Origin: Shinella yambaruensis
Lineage (GTDB): Bacteria > Pseudomonadota > Alphaproteobacteria > Rhizobiales > Rhizobiaceae
DNA length: 64,000 nt
Reading direction: 5' to 3'
Assembly (NCBI RefSeq): GCF_022899355.1
Contig: NZ_JALJCK010000005.1
Span: forward strand, 434,001 to 498,000
The position numbers were made by a program, and so were the translations under genes. Of this stretch, positions 26,721 to 35,506 are shown piece by piece. How positions within the stretch are numbered: position 1 is the first letter of the stretch; every line of letters begins with the position of its first letter. Below the pieces are notes generated by a model, which saw only the letters and a list, made by a program, of their open reading frames with translations, did not search any database and was not told where the DNA came from.

Positions 26721-28331
26721 TCATGATGTGACGTCCAGATCCTTGATGATGGTGTTTGCGGCGTTGTAGCCGGGGATGCCGGTGACATAGCCACCCGGCC
26801 AGGTGCCGCCGCCCGAGAGGTAAAGCCCGGAAAGCGGCGTGCGGTAATCGTGCGCCTTGCGGTGCGGGCGCGCACCGAAAAGTGCATTCGGCAGCATGTC
26901 GCCATGCGTGATGTTCGACTGGACGAGACCCAGCTCGTCTTCGATTTCGACGGGATTGAAGTAGCGAAGCCCGATGAGGCGCCGGCGCAGGTCCGGCATG
27001 TAGTTGGCAAGCGCGTCTATGCAGATGTCGGCGAAGCGCTTGCCCGCCTCCGGCCAGCTGCCTTCCGCTAGCGCATAGGGCGCATGCCAGGCGTTGACGC
27101 TGAGGAGGTGGCAGCCCGCCGGCGCCATGTCCGGCGAGGTCACCGATGGAATGAGGCCCCACATGATCGGACGTTCCGCCAGCCTGCCGGCCAATCCGTC
27201 CGCAATTGCCCGCTCGATATAGTCCAGCGAGGGCGCGATGCGGAACTGCACCTGCGCCGCCTGCGCCGGGTCGACATCCGCCGGCAGGCCGGCATAGCGG
27301 GGCACCCCGTCGAGCGCCAGCACCAGCTTGAAAGCGGAGCCCCGCATCGGCACGGCGGCGATCTCGCGCCTGACGTCGGCGCCCACGGCCTCGTCGTCGA
27401 GCATCTTGCCGAAGAGGGTCCTGGGGTTGATCGCCGACAGCACGACCGGTGCCAGGAATTCATCGCCCTTGACAGTGACGACACCCCGGGCCCTGCCCCC
27501 GGCATGCAGGATCCGCTCGATCGGCGCATCCTTGAGGATGGTCGCACCATGCGCAAGGCAACAGGCTTCGAGCGCGTCGATGATGGCGCCCATGCCGCCG
27601 ACCGGAAGGCCGGTGGAGCCGCGAAGCGCTGCACGCCGTGGATCGTCGTCGTCCAGCGCCGCATAGGAGGCGAGCGAGATCGGCCGCATCATCAGGCCCA
27701 CGGCCGAGCCGGGCGCAGACGGCGGGGTCAGCGTCGCGTTGAGCGCCAGCATGCCGAGCAACGCCTTGGTTTCCTCCGATTTCAGCCGCTCGTCGAGCAG
27801 CTGGCGCAGGCTGCCGCACATCACGCGGTCGAAGAGGCCGGCGAGATGGCCTGGCACGTCGCGGGCGGCATGGACCAGATCGGGAGAGGGCGCGAACATC
27901 GACGCACCGAGATGCCGTCCGAGTTCCTCCAGATCGGATAGGAGGCCGAAATAGCGCTCCGCCTCGCCCGGCGCATAGGCGTCGAACTGCGCCGCCAGCC
28001 GGTCCCTGTCGCGCCAGCCGATGAAGGCACCGCGCGGAAACGGGTGGACGACGGTCGGGTCGGTGCGAATGAACTTCAGGCCGAAATGCTCCAGCTGCAG
28101 CTCGGCGATGAAGCGCGGCTCGAAACTGCCGGGCGAATTGGTGAAGGCGCAGCGGTAGCCCGGCAGGAACTCGAAGGTTCCGCAGGGGCCTCCGAGCGTC
28201 GGCCGCGCCTCGATCAGCAGCGGCCGCAGCCCGGCCTTGGCGAGATAGGCGGTCGCAACGAGACCGTTGTGCCCTCCCCCCACGACGATGGCGTCGTATG
28301 TGCCAGTCGATATATCGGCAATGTTCGACAT
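26721..28331 (-). CDS. phytoene-desaturase-like FAD oxidoreductase (PYROXD2-like paralogue)
   Basis: The 536-residue flavoprotein has the FAD motif DAIVVGGGHNGLVATAYLAKAG at its N-terminus and GLYLSGGGTWPGGYVTGIPGYNAANTI at its C-terminus. It shares the overall pattern of the protein at 13982-15682 (for example GLPVGGMGAIIDAL against GIPVGGMGSITAAL) but is clearly divergent. The substrate is unknown for the whole family. It follows the NMT1-type binding-protein gene by 60 nt, a gap containing a hairpin, and is followed by the small isomerase-like gene. Two paralogues in neighbouring but differently regulated operons suggest similar oxidations on different compounds. Confidence 0.92.
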   Translation of the reverse strand: MSNIADISTGTYDAIVVGGGHNGLVATAYLAKAGLRPLLIEARPTLGGPCGTFEFLPGYRCAFTNSPGSFEPRFIAELQLEHFGLKFIRTDPTVVHPFPRGAFIGWRDRDRLAAQFDAYAPGEAERYFGLLSDLEELGRHLGASMFAPSPDLVHAARDVPGHLAGLFDRVMCGSLRQLLDERLKSEETKALLGMLALNATLTPPSAPGSAVGLMMRPISLASYAALDDDDPRRAALRGSTGLPVGGMGAIIDALEACCLAHGATILKDAPIERILHAGGRARGVVTVKGDEFLAPVVLSAINPRTLFGKMLDDEAVGADVRREIAAVPMRGSAFKLVLALDGVPRYAGLPADVDPAQAAQVQFRIAPSLDYIERAIADGLAGRLAERPIMWGLIPSVTSPDMAPAGCHLLSVNAWHAPYALAEGSWPEAGKRFADICIDALANYMPDLRRRLIGLRYFNPVEIEDELGLVQSNITHGDMLPNALFGARPHRKAHDYRTPLSGLYLSGGGTWPGGYVTGIPGYNAANTIIKDLDVTS

Positions 28332-28359
28332 GCGATTTCCATTTTGCTTGCGAAAGTGG

Positions 28360-28376
28360 GGGCGGCCGAACCGCCC
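28360..28376 (-). terminator. intercistronic hairpin after the NMT1-type binding protein
   Basis: GGGCGG (28360-28365) and CCGCCC (28371-28376) form a 6-bp GC stem with a 5-nt loop in the gap between the binding-protein stop (28392) and the flavoprotein start (28331). There is no U-run; it may protect the 3' end of the binding-protein message. Confidence 0.4.
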
Positions 28377-28391
28377 GCGTACATGGCGGGG

Positions 28392-29366
28392 CTACTGCGG
28401 CAGCTGGTCGTTGGAGAAGTAGGCGGTCGCCTCCTTCTTGCCGAGCATCGAGCCGAATTCGGCGAGTGTCTCGTTCATCGCCTCCCAGTCCGCCTCGGCC
28501 ATCCAGCCGAGCGGCTTGCCCTCGCTGTGCCTGGTGTGGAGCGAGGCCTCGTAAGCCTCGAGCACGCTGCGGTGGAACTCGGCCGGCTGGGTGTTGCCGG
28601 AAACCTTGAGGAAGATCCCGACGGCTTCGTCCTTGTGGGCGAACGTATATTCCATGCCCTTCCGCGTCGCGGCGAGGAAGCGCTTCACGATGTCGGGATT
28701 CTGCGCCAGGTAATCGTTGTTGACAACGATGCCGAAGCCGAGATTGGTTACACCCCAATCGGCATATTTCAGGACCGAGACCTCCTTGCCCTGCGCCTTG
28801 AGCTGCGGGGCGTAGAAATAATCGTCGCCGCTGATGCAATCGAGCTGGCCGGAGGCGATGCCGGCGAACTTCGCGTCGCCGGGCATGTTGACAAGCGAGA
28901 TGTCGGTCAGTTCGAGGCCGTTGGCCTTGAGGAAGGCGGGCAGAATCTGGCCGTCGGAGCCGGTCGGCGTGGAGCCGATGCGCTTGCCCTTGACATCGGC
29001 CGGCGTCTTGATGGACGGGTCGGTGCAGATCAGCGAGATCGGGCCCTGCTGCCACCAGCCGGCGACGGCGGTGATCGGCACGCCCGCTGAAACCGACTGG
29101 GCGACGGTGGAAAGGTTGGCATGGCCGATCGGATCGGCATTTTCCCCGACCACCATGGTCGTGGTCTTCGATCCCTGCCCCTGCGCGATCTCCACGTCGA
29201 GATCGACCTCATCGTAGAACCCCTTCTCCTTGGCGAGGATCATCGGCGTCTGCCCGGCCCACCAGCTCCAGTCGAGGCGCAGGCGAATGCTGTCGGCAGC
29301 AAGGGCCGTCGTGCTCATCAGGGCAAGGGCAAGGAGCGTGCCGCCCGTCTGCTTGAAATGTCTCAT
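28392..29366 (-). CDS. ABC transporter substrate-binding protein (NMT1/TauA/SsuA type)
   Basis: The 323-residue periplasmic protein has the signal GGTLLALALMSTTALAAD, and the mature start SIRLRLDWSWWAGQTPMILA is typical of NMT1/THI5-like and nitrate/taurine/sulfonate binding proteins. Further family features are GKRIGSTPTGSDGQILPAFL and a C-terminal helical region. The ATG at 29366 follows GGAAAGGA. It completes a three-part importer with the ATPase (29389-30168) and permease (30179-30994). Ligands in this family range over sulfonates, nitrate, thiamin precursors and aromatics; none can be chosen from sequence. Confidence 0.94.
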   Translation of the reverse strand: MRHFKQTGGTLLALALMSTTALAADSIRLRLDWSWWAGQTPMILAKEKGFYDEVDLDVEIAQGQGSKTTTMVVGENADPIGHANLSTVAQSVSAGVPITAVAGWWQQGPISLICTDPSIKTPADVKGKRIGSTPTGSDGQILPAFLKANGLELTDISLVNMPGDAKFAGIASGQLDCISGDDYFYAPQLKAQGKEVSVLKYADWGVTNLGFGIVVNNDYLAQNPDIVKRFLAATRKGMEYTFAHKDEAVGIFLKVSGNTQPAEFHRSVLEAYEASLHTRHSEGKPLGWMAEADWEAMNETLAEFGSMLGKKEATAYFSNDQLPQ

Positions 29367-29388
29367 GTCCGGTTCCTTTCCAAGGATG

Positions 29389-30168
29389 TCAGGCTGCGTC
29401 TTCGGCGTCGTCACGGATGACGCCCATGCGTTCGAAATGAATGAGGATCTCGTCGACGATCGCGTTGAATTCCGGCGTGCCGCGCACGGAGAGCCGGCGA
29501 CGGCGCGGCAAGGCCACGTCGAGCACTGCCTCCACGCGCCCGGGGCGCGGCGCCATCACCACGATGCGGTCGGACAGGAACACGGCCTCCTGGATGGAGT
29601 GCGTGACGAAGACGACGGTCGGCCGCGAGCGCAGCCAGAGCGACTGGAGGTCGACCATCATCTGGTCGCGGGTGAGCGCATCCAGTGCGCCGAACGGCTC
29701 GTCCATCAGCAGCAGCGACGGATCGTGCACGAGGGCACGGCAGACGCTGACGCGCTGGCTCATGCCGCCCGAAAGCTGGTGCGGATAGGCATTCTCGAAG
29801 CCGGCCAGACCAGCTGCGGCCAGGAGGTCCTTCGCCTTCGCGCGGTATTCGGCATCCGGCAGCCCGCGCGCTTCCGCCTGCAGGAGGATATTGTCGATGA
29901 CGCTGCGCCATTCCAGGAGGACCGGCGACTGGAAGACGAAACCGAGGTCCGTTTCCGCCTTGCTGACCGGCCGGCCGCCGATGCGAAGCGTGCCCGAAGT
30001 CGGGAAATCGAGACCGGCGATGATGCGCAGCAGCGTGCTCTTGCCGCATCCGCTCGGCCCGACGATGGAGAGAAACTCGCCCGGCTGGATATCGATGGAG
30101 GTCGGCACCAGCGCCTCCAGACCGGCGTAGGACCGCGAGACCTTGTCGATGGTGATGGATTTGCCCAT
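29389..30168 (-). CDS. ABC transporter ATPase (TauB/SsuB type)
   Basis: The 259-residue ATPase has Walker A IVGPSGCGKSTLLRIIAG, Q-loop VFQSPVLLEWRSV, signature LSGGMSQRVSVCRAL, Walker B LLLMDEPFGALDALTR and H-loop FVTHSIQEAVFLSDR. The short length without a TOBE domain and the FVTHSIQEA wording are hallmarks of the taurine/sulfonate/nitrate branch. It sits 10 nt after the permease gene and 22 nt before the binding-protein gene. Confidence 0.95.
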   Translation of the reverse strand: MGKSITIDKVSRSYAGLEALVPTSIDIQPGEFLSIVGPSGCGKSTLLRIIAGLDFPTSGTLRIGGRPVSKAETDLGFVFQSPVLLEWRSVIDNILLQAEARGLPDAEYRAKAKDLLAAAGLAGFENAYPHQLSGGMSQRVSVCRALVHDPSLLLMDEPFGALDALTRDQMMVDLQSLWLRSRPTVVFVTHSIQEAVFLSDRIVVMAPRPGRVEAVLDVALPRRRRLSVRGTPEFNAIVDEILIHFERMGVIRDDAEDAA

Positions 30169-30178
30169 GGCGCGCTCC

Positions 30179-30994
30179 TCAATGTCCGTCGCTGCGCTGC
30201 GAGCGATGCCACGGCATCACGCGCGCCTCGACGAATTGCACGATGGCGAAGCTGACGACCCCGATCAGGACCAGAAGGATGAGGGCGGCGAACATCAGCG
30301 CCGTCTGCAACTGTCCGCTGGAGAGCAGGATCAGATAGCCGAGGCCGCGATCCGAGCCGACGAACTCGCCAACCACGGCCCCGACCACGGCGAGCGTCAC
30401 GCAGACCTTCAGGCCGCCGAAGAGGCTCGGCAGCGCATGGGGCAGATAGATCTTGCGGAACATCTGCGCCTGCGAAAGCCCCATCGTCCTGCCGAGGAAG
30501 ATCATGTCCTGCGGCACGCTCTTCAGCCCCACCACGCCGCTGATGACGACCGGGAAGAAGGCCATCAGCACGCCGACGACGATGTTGGTGTGCAGGCCGA
30601 AGCCGAGCCAGACAAGGATGAGGGGCGCCAGTGCGACCTTCGGCACGGCCTGGCTGGTGACGAGCAGCGGATAGACCGCATCCTCGAACCAGCGAAACCG
30701 CGCGATCAACACCGCCAGCGGCAGCGCGATGACGATGCTGAGCAGGAAGGCGATCAGAGTCTCGAACGCTGTGATGCCCGAATGATAGATCAGCATGGGG
30801 AACTGCGAGATCAGCGTGGAGGCCACGGAACCGGGCGACGGCAGGAGATAGGGCGCCGGCTTTGCGACCGAAACGACGACCTGCCACAGCACGATGATCA
30901 CGATCAGCGACAGGAGCGGGTAGACCACGCGGGATATCCTCATGGGAAATCCCGTGCCTCCGCTCGCCTGCATTGTCATATCCGTCTGGCTCAT
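30179..30994 (-). CDS. ABC transporter permease (TauC/SsuC type)
   Basis: The 271-residue permease has about six helices. It begins with a short cytoplasmic segment (MSQTDMTMQASGGTG) and its first helix is VVYPLLSLIVIIVLWQVVVS. The conserved loop reads FPVVISGVVGLKSVPQDMIFLGRTMG followed by FRKIYLPHALPSLFGGLKV, the typical TauC/SsuC/ThiX coupling region. It presumably homodimerises. It lies between the dipeptidase-like gene (68 nt upstream) and its ATPase. Confidence 0.94.
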   Translation of the reverse strand: MSQTDMTMQASGGTGFPMRISRVVYPLLSLIVIIVLWQVVVSVAKPAPYLLPSPGSVASTLISQFPMLIYHSGITAFETLIAFLLSIVIALPLAVLIARFRWFEDAVYPLLVTSQAVPKVALAPLILVWLGFGLHTNIVVGVLMAFFPVVISGVVGLKSVPQDMIFLGRTMGLSQAQMFRKIYLPHALPSLFGGLKVCVTLAVVGAVVGEFVGSDRGLGYLILLSSGQLQTALMFAALILLVLIGVVSFAIVQFVEARVMPWHRSQRSDGH

Positions 30995-31062
30995 CGTGCT
31001 CTCCGGGTCGATCCTGATGGGTGATGGCGGGACGACAGGTGCCTCCCGCCATCACCGCCTTT

Positions 31063-32088
31063 TCAAGCGGCGTTTGCCGTTCTCGCCGAGGCGGCTGGAA
31101 CGAAGCCTTCGCGGAAGAGCTTCAGCCAGTTTCCGCCGGCGATCCTGGCGATCTCCTCGCCGGAAAAGCCGCGCTTTTCGAGACCTTCCAGGATGTTCGG
31201 GAAGTCGACGGGGGACTGGAACCAGGACGGCCACTTGGAAAAGCCCTTGATCGGGATGGCGCTCTCGCGCGCCCAGCGGCCGGCGCGCCACCACTTGATC
31301 TGGCTTTCCGGCCAGCCGTCATAGAAGTCCGTGCCGAGGCCGACATGATCGGTACCGACGAGATCGACCGTCCAGGAGACCATGTCCAGGAAGGTGTCGA
31401 GCGTGCAGTCCGACCCGTTCTTCATGATCTTCGGATAGTTGCTGAGGCCGATGACGCCGCCGGTTTCGGCGAGGCGCTTGATCAGCGCCGTCGACTTGTT
31501 GCGCCGGTTCAGTTCGATGTCCGTGCCGACGAATTCCTGCGGATTGGCGTGGGTGACGGCAATCGGGCGCGAAGAATATTCGATCGCGTCGAAGCAGGTG
31601 CGCTCTGTGCAATGCGAGACGTCCACCACCATGCCGACGCGGTTCATCTCCGCGATGACGTTGCGGCCGAAGAATTTCGAAACGCCGGCCTCGTCGGGCT
31701 CCCAGCATCCCGAGGCGACGCGGTTCTGGACGTTGTAGGTGAGCTGCGCGATGCGCACGCCGAGCTGGTAGAAGATTTCGATCAGCTCGATGTCGTCTTC
31801 GAAGGGCGAGGTATCCTGGAAACCGTAGACAACGGCGGTGCGCCCGGAGGCGGCGATGCGCTCGATGTCCTCGCCCGTCGTCGCAAGCGCGATCAGGTCG
31901 TCGTTCTGCTCGAGAAGGCGGTTCCATTCGCCGATCACGGTCAGCGTTTCGCGCGCATTCTCCCAGATCGACAGCGTGACATGCACGCAGCCGACGCCGC
32001 CGCGCTTCCACTCCTCGAAGCGGGCGCGCTCAGGCTTGTTGTATTGCAGGGCGTCGATCAACAGGGGCTTTCTTGCCGATAGTGTCAT
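31063..32088 (-). CDS. membrane-dipeptidase (M19) family protein lacking part of the zinc site
   Basis: The 341-residue protein is of the renal/membrane dipeptidase family: VVDVSHCTERT and IAVTHANPQEF carry the two late metal His residues, and GTDHVGLGTDFYDG and IAGGNWLKLFREGF are family signatures. The canonical N-terminal HxD metal motif is absent (here LLIDALQYNK), and the bridging Glu region reads YGFQDTSPFE, so three of five classical zinc ligands seem changed. A divergent M19 branch of this kind exists beside betaine/dimethylglycine catabolic genes in Pseudomonas. It is probably not an ordinary dipeptidase. It sits 23 nt after the aldehyde dehydrogenase gene. Confidence 0.88.
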   Translation of the reverse strand: MTLSARKPLLIDALQYNKPERARFEEWKRGGVGCVHVTLSIWENARETLTVIGEWNRLLEQNDDLIALATTGEDIERIAASGRTAVVYGFQDTSPFEDDIELIEIFYQLGVRIAQLTYNVQNRVASGCWEPDEAGVSKFFGRNVIAEMNRVGMVVDVSHCTERTCFDAIEYSSRPIAVTHANPQEFVGTDIELNRRNKSTALIKRLAETGGVIGLSNYPKIMKNGSDCTLDTFLDMVSWTVDLVGTDHVGLGTDFYDGWPESQIKWWRAGRWARESAIPIKGFSKWPSWFQSPVDFPNILEGLEKRGFSGEEIARIAGGNWLKLFREGFVPAASARTANAA

Positions 32089-32111
32089 CGGATTTCCTTT
32101 CCGTTCGAATG

Positions 32112-33632
32112 TCAGTTTGCGAAGGGGTCGGCCGCCGGGCCGTATTCGACGACGATCGCCTTGACCTGAGAGAACTCGTCCATGGCCTCGACGCCGTTCT
32201 CGCGGCCGATGCCGGATTGCTTGTAGCCGCCGAAGGGGACACGCAGGTTGATCGCCCGATAGGTATTCACCCAGACGGTCCCGGCCTGCAATTGCCGCGA
32301 GACGCGGCGCACGCGGCCGACGTCGCGGGTCCAGAAGCCGGCGGCAAGGCCGTATTCCACGCCGTTCGCCATGGAAATCGCCTCCTCTTCCGTCTCGAAG
32401 CGCTGCACGGTGACGACGGGCCCGAAGATCTCCTCACGGCAGATCCGCATGTCGCTCGAAACATCGAGAACGATCGTCGGCGCGATCCAGTAGCCATCGA
32501 TGAATTCCGGTCCGAGATCGGGCTTTAGGCCACCGGAGGCAAGGCGCGCACCCGCCGCCACGGCCTCGTTCACGAAGCCGTTGATGCGCTCGTATTGCCG
32601 CCTGTTCGCGACCGGGCCGATATGTGCCTTCGGCGAGGCGGGATGGCCGAGGCGGATGCGGCTCACGGAGGCGATGTAGCGTTCGACGAAGCTGTCGTAG
32701 ATTTCGGCCTGCACGAGGATGCGCGAACCGGCGACGCAGGTCTGGCCGCTGCCGGAAAAGGCCCCTTGCGTCGCGGCAATCACGGCGCTGTCGACATCGC
32801 CATCGGCAAAGACGATATGGGCCGACTTGCCGCCCGCCTCGCAGACGAAACGCTTCATGCCGGCGGCGACCTTCGCGCCCAGGACCTTGGCCGTCGCCGT
32901 GCTGCCGGTGAAGCTCACCATCTGCACGCCGGGATGGGTCGCGAGCGCCTCGCTGGCCACCGCATCGCCGATCACCACATTGACGATGCCGGCCGGGAAA
33001 CCCGCTTCCATCGCCAGTTCCGCAAGCGCGATGCTGGAGCCCGGCGCTTCCGCCGGCGGCTTCAGGATGACCGCGTTGCCCATGGCGAGCGCCGGCGCCA
33101 GCTTCCAGGAGCCGAGCGAGAGCGCGCCGTTGAACGGCGTGATGGCGACGACGACGCCGAGCGGCTCGCGAACGATGCGGGCATCCGCGGTGCGCGAAAC
33201 GGTGCGGAAGACATCGTCATGGGTGTCGAGGGCGCTCGCATAATAGTCGTACCAGGCGGCGGTCGCCTTCATTTCGGCAGCGGTGGCGGCATGGCTCTTG
33301 CCGTTGGCGAGGCTTTCCAGCGCGCCGAGGCGATCGGCATTGGCGGCGATCAGGGCACCTAGCCGGCGCAGGAGCGATGCGCGCTCATATCCCGTCATCG
33401 ACGCCCACGGCGCCGAGGCGAAGGCTTTGGCGGCGCTGGCGACGGCAAGTTCCACGGCTTCGTCGGAAACGAAGGCACTTGCCCAGACCGCACCGGTCGA
33501 GGGGTCATGAAGCGGGGTCTTCCGGCCGGTGGGCGCGATCGCGGCGCCGCTGACATAGGAGGTGAAAAGGTCCTGTTGGGCGGATGTGGGCATTGTCGGG
33601 GTCGGGTCCGTTTGCAGCGCGAGGAGAGACAT
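32112..33632 (-). CDS. NAD(P)-dependent aldehyde dehydrogenase
   Basis: This is a 506-residue ALDH-superfamily enzyme. Conserved landmarks are ITPFNGALSLGSWKLAPALAMGNAVILKP (cofactor and oxyanion Asn region), VSFTGSTATAKV, the general-base Glu in FVCEAGGKSAHIVF, the nucleophile Cys in GQTCVAGSR, EEIFGPVVTV and the C-terminal PFGGYKQSGIGRENG. All catalytic residues are present. The ATG at 33632 is preceded by AAGGAG at six bases. It lies between transporter permeases and the M19-like gene and should oxidise the aldehyde released in this pathway to an acid; the specific aldehyde is unknown. Confidence 0.95.
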   Translation of the reverse strand: MSLLALQTDPTPTMPTSAQQDLFTSYVSGAAIAPTGRKTPLHDPSTGAVWASAFVSDEAVELAVASAAKAFASAPWASMTGYERASLLRRLGALIAANADRLGALESLANGKSHAATAAEMKATAAWYDYYASALDTHDDVFRTVSRTADARIVREPLGVVVAITPFNGALSLGSWKLAPALAMGNAVILKPPAEAPGSSIALAELAMEAGFPAGIVNVVIGDAVASEALATHPGVQMVSFTGSTATAKVLGAKVAAGMKRFVCEAGGKSAHIVFADGDVDSAVIAATQGAFSGSGQTCVAGSRILVQAEIYDSFVERYIASVSRIRLGHPASPKAHIGPVANRRQYERINGFVNEAVAAGARLASGGLKPDLGPEFIDGYWIAPTIVLDVSSDMRICREEIFGPVVTVQRFETEEEAISMANGVEYGLAAGFWTRDVGRVRRVSRQLQAGTVWVNTYRAINLRVPFGGYKQSGIGRENGVEAMDEFSQVKAIVVEYGPAADPFAN

Positions 33633-33643
33633 GGCCGGCTCCT

Positions 33644-34591
33644 TCACAGTTTGATTTTCGGGTTGAAGTACGAGTAGAGGACGTCGACGGCGAAGTTGAT
33701 CAGCACGAAGGCCAGAGCGAGGATCAGGATGCCGCCCTGGATCAGCGGAATGTCGCGGGTCGAAATCGCCTGGTACATGGCAAGGCCGATGCCGGGCCAG
33801 GAGAAGATCGTCTCGGTCAGCACGGCGCCGCTGAGCAGGAAGCCCATCTGCATGCCGATCACCGTGATGATCTGCGGCATGGCGTTCGGCAGCGCATGGC
33901 GCAGCACCACGCGGGACTCCCGCATGCCCTTCGCCCTCGCCGTGCGGACGTAATCGCTGTTGATGACCTCCAAAAGCGAGGAGCGGGTCATGCGGGCGAT
34001 CGTGGCCAGCGACCAGGCGGCAAGGGTGATCGACGGCAGGATCATGTGGGCTATGAGGCTGAGCACGCCATCGCCGCCGCCGACGCTCTGCATGCCGGCG
34101 ACCGGCAGGAGGCGCAGATGGAGGCCGAAGATCATGATGAGCACGAGACCGAGCCAGAAGGACGGCATGGAGTTGAAGAACAGGACGACGACCGAAAGCG
34201 ACTGGTCGCGCAGCGAACCCGGTTTCAGCGCAGCCCAGGTGCCCGCCGCAACGCCGACGATGGCGGCGAGGATGATGGCGGCGACGGCGAGAAGAGCCGT
34301 GTTGCCGAGGCGATCGAGGATGACGGTCGCGACAGGCTGCGCGAAGGTGAAGGACTGCCCGAGATCGCCCTGCAGCAGGTTGCCGACATAGATCAGATAC
34401 TGGACATAGGCCGGTTCATGCAGCCCCATGCTGAGCCGCAGAGCTTCCTTTGCCTCTTCGGAGGCCGTGGCGCCGAGCAGCATGTCGGCCGGATCACCGG
34501 GAATGATCTTGGCGAGCAGGAAGGTCGCGATCGTGACCCCGATGATCACGGGAACGATCTGGAACGCGCGTCTGAGGGCGAACACGAGCAT
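33644..34591 (-). CDS. peptide-type ABC transporter permease (DppB-like)
   Basis: The 315-residue inner-membrane permease starts MLVFALRRAFQIVPVIIGVT, the standard DppB/OppB opening, followed by LAKIIPGDPADMLLG (periplasmic loop) and the coupling segment DYVRTARAKGMRESRVVLRHALPNA. The C-terminus has FSWPGIGLAMYQAI and RDIPLIQGGILILAL, all typical. It is 4 nt downstream of its partner permease gene. Its ATPase is the fused protein encoded at the distal end of the operon. Confidence 0.95.
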   Translation of the reverse strand: MLVFALRRAFQIVPVIIGVTIATFLLAKIIPGDPADMLLGATASEEAKEALRLSMGLHEPAYVQYLIYVGNLLQGDLGQSFTFAQPVATVILDRLGNTALLAVAAIILAAIVGVAAGTWAALKPGSLRDQSLSVVVLFFNSMPSFWLGLVLIMIFGLHLRLLPVAGMQSVGGGDGVLSLIAHMILPSITLAAWSLATIARMTRSSLLEVINSDYVRTARAKGMRESRVVLRHALPNAMPQIITVIGMQMGFLLSGAVLTETIFSWPGIGLAMYQAISTRDIPLIQGGILILALAFVLINFAVDVLYSYFNPKIKL

Positions 34592-34595
34592 CGTT

Positions 34596-35480
34596 TCAGT
34601 CCCGCTGCTTGTTGAAACGTGGATCGAGATAGTCGCGGGCACCATCACCAATCAGGTTGAAGGCGACGGCGAGGACGACGATGGCAAGACCCGGAATGGT
34701 CGCGACATGGGCGGCGGTCGCCAGCGCGGTGCGGCCGCTCGACAGCATCTGGCCCCATTCGGGAGCGGGCGGCTGCGGGCCGAGGCCGAGAAAGCTGAGG
34801 CTCGACGACAGGATGACGTTCCGCCCGGTCTGCAGCGTGCCGTAGACGATGGCCGGCCCGAGGATGTTCGGCAGGATGTGCCGGAGCGCGATGCGCCGGG
34901 CACGGAAGCCGAGGGCATGGGACGCCTCGATGAACACCTCTTCCTTGACCTGCAGCACCGCGCCGCGAACGATGCGGCCGAAGGCGGGCACGGTGACGAC
35001 GACCATCGCGATGATCATCGACGACAGGCCCGGCCCGAGCGCCGCGCTGATGCCGAGCGCCAGCAGGATGCCCGGAAAGGCGAACATGATGTCGAAGAAC
35101 CGCATGATCACGGTATCGACGAACCCGCCGATGTAACCGGCAATCATCCCGAGCAGGCCGCCGATGCCGAGTGCAATGACCGTCGGGACGATCGCCACCA
35201 GCAGCGCATAGCGCGTGCCGTGGATGAGGCGGCTCAGGATATCGCGCCCGAGTTCGTCCGTGCCGAGGAGGTTCCATCCGGAGAACACACCCTTGTAGCG
35301 GGCGAGCGGATTGGCTCTCAACGGGTCGAACGGCGATATCCAGTCGGCAAAGACGGCGGCGAAGACGATGACGGCCAGGATGCCAAGTCCAATGGCCAGC
35401 GCGGGATTGTCCAGGATGCCGCCAAGGGCTCTTCGCCATCTGCGTGCGGGCCTGACTGTCTGTTCGATCACGGTCGTCAT
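34596..35480 (-). CDS. peptide-type ABC transporter permease (DppC-like)
   Basis: The 294-residue permease has the DppC/OppC N-terminal pattern (ILDNPALAIGLGILAVIVF, ADWISPFDPLRANPLAR), GTDELGRDILSRLIHGTRYALLVAI, and the coupling loop EVFIEASHALGFRARRIALRHILPN. The closing FNLIGDGARDYLDPRF is diagnostic. The ATG at 35480 follows a purine-rich segment. It pairs with the DppB-like permease just downstream. Confidence 0.95.
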   Translation of the reverse strand: MTTVIEQTVRPARRWRRALGGILDNPALAIGLGILAVIVFAAVFADWISPFDPLRANPLARYKGVFSGWNLLGTDELGRDILSRLIHGTRYALLVAIVPTVIALGIGGLLGMIAGYIGGFVDTVIMRFFDIMFAFPGILLALGISAALGPGLSSMIIAMVVVTVPAFGRIVRGAVLQVKEEVFIEASHALGFRARRIALRHILPNILGPAIVYGTLQTGRNVILSSSLSFLGLGPQPPAPEWGQMLSSGRTALATAAHVATIPGLAIVVLAVAFNLIGDGARDYLDPRFNKQRD

Positions 35481-35506
35481 CGTTCTCTTCCGTCGCGGTT
35501 CTGCGA

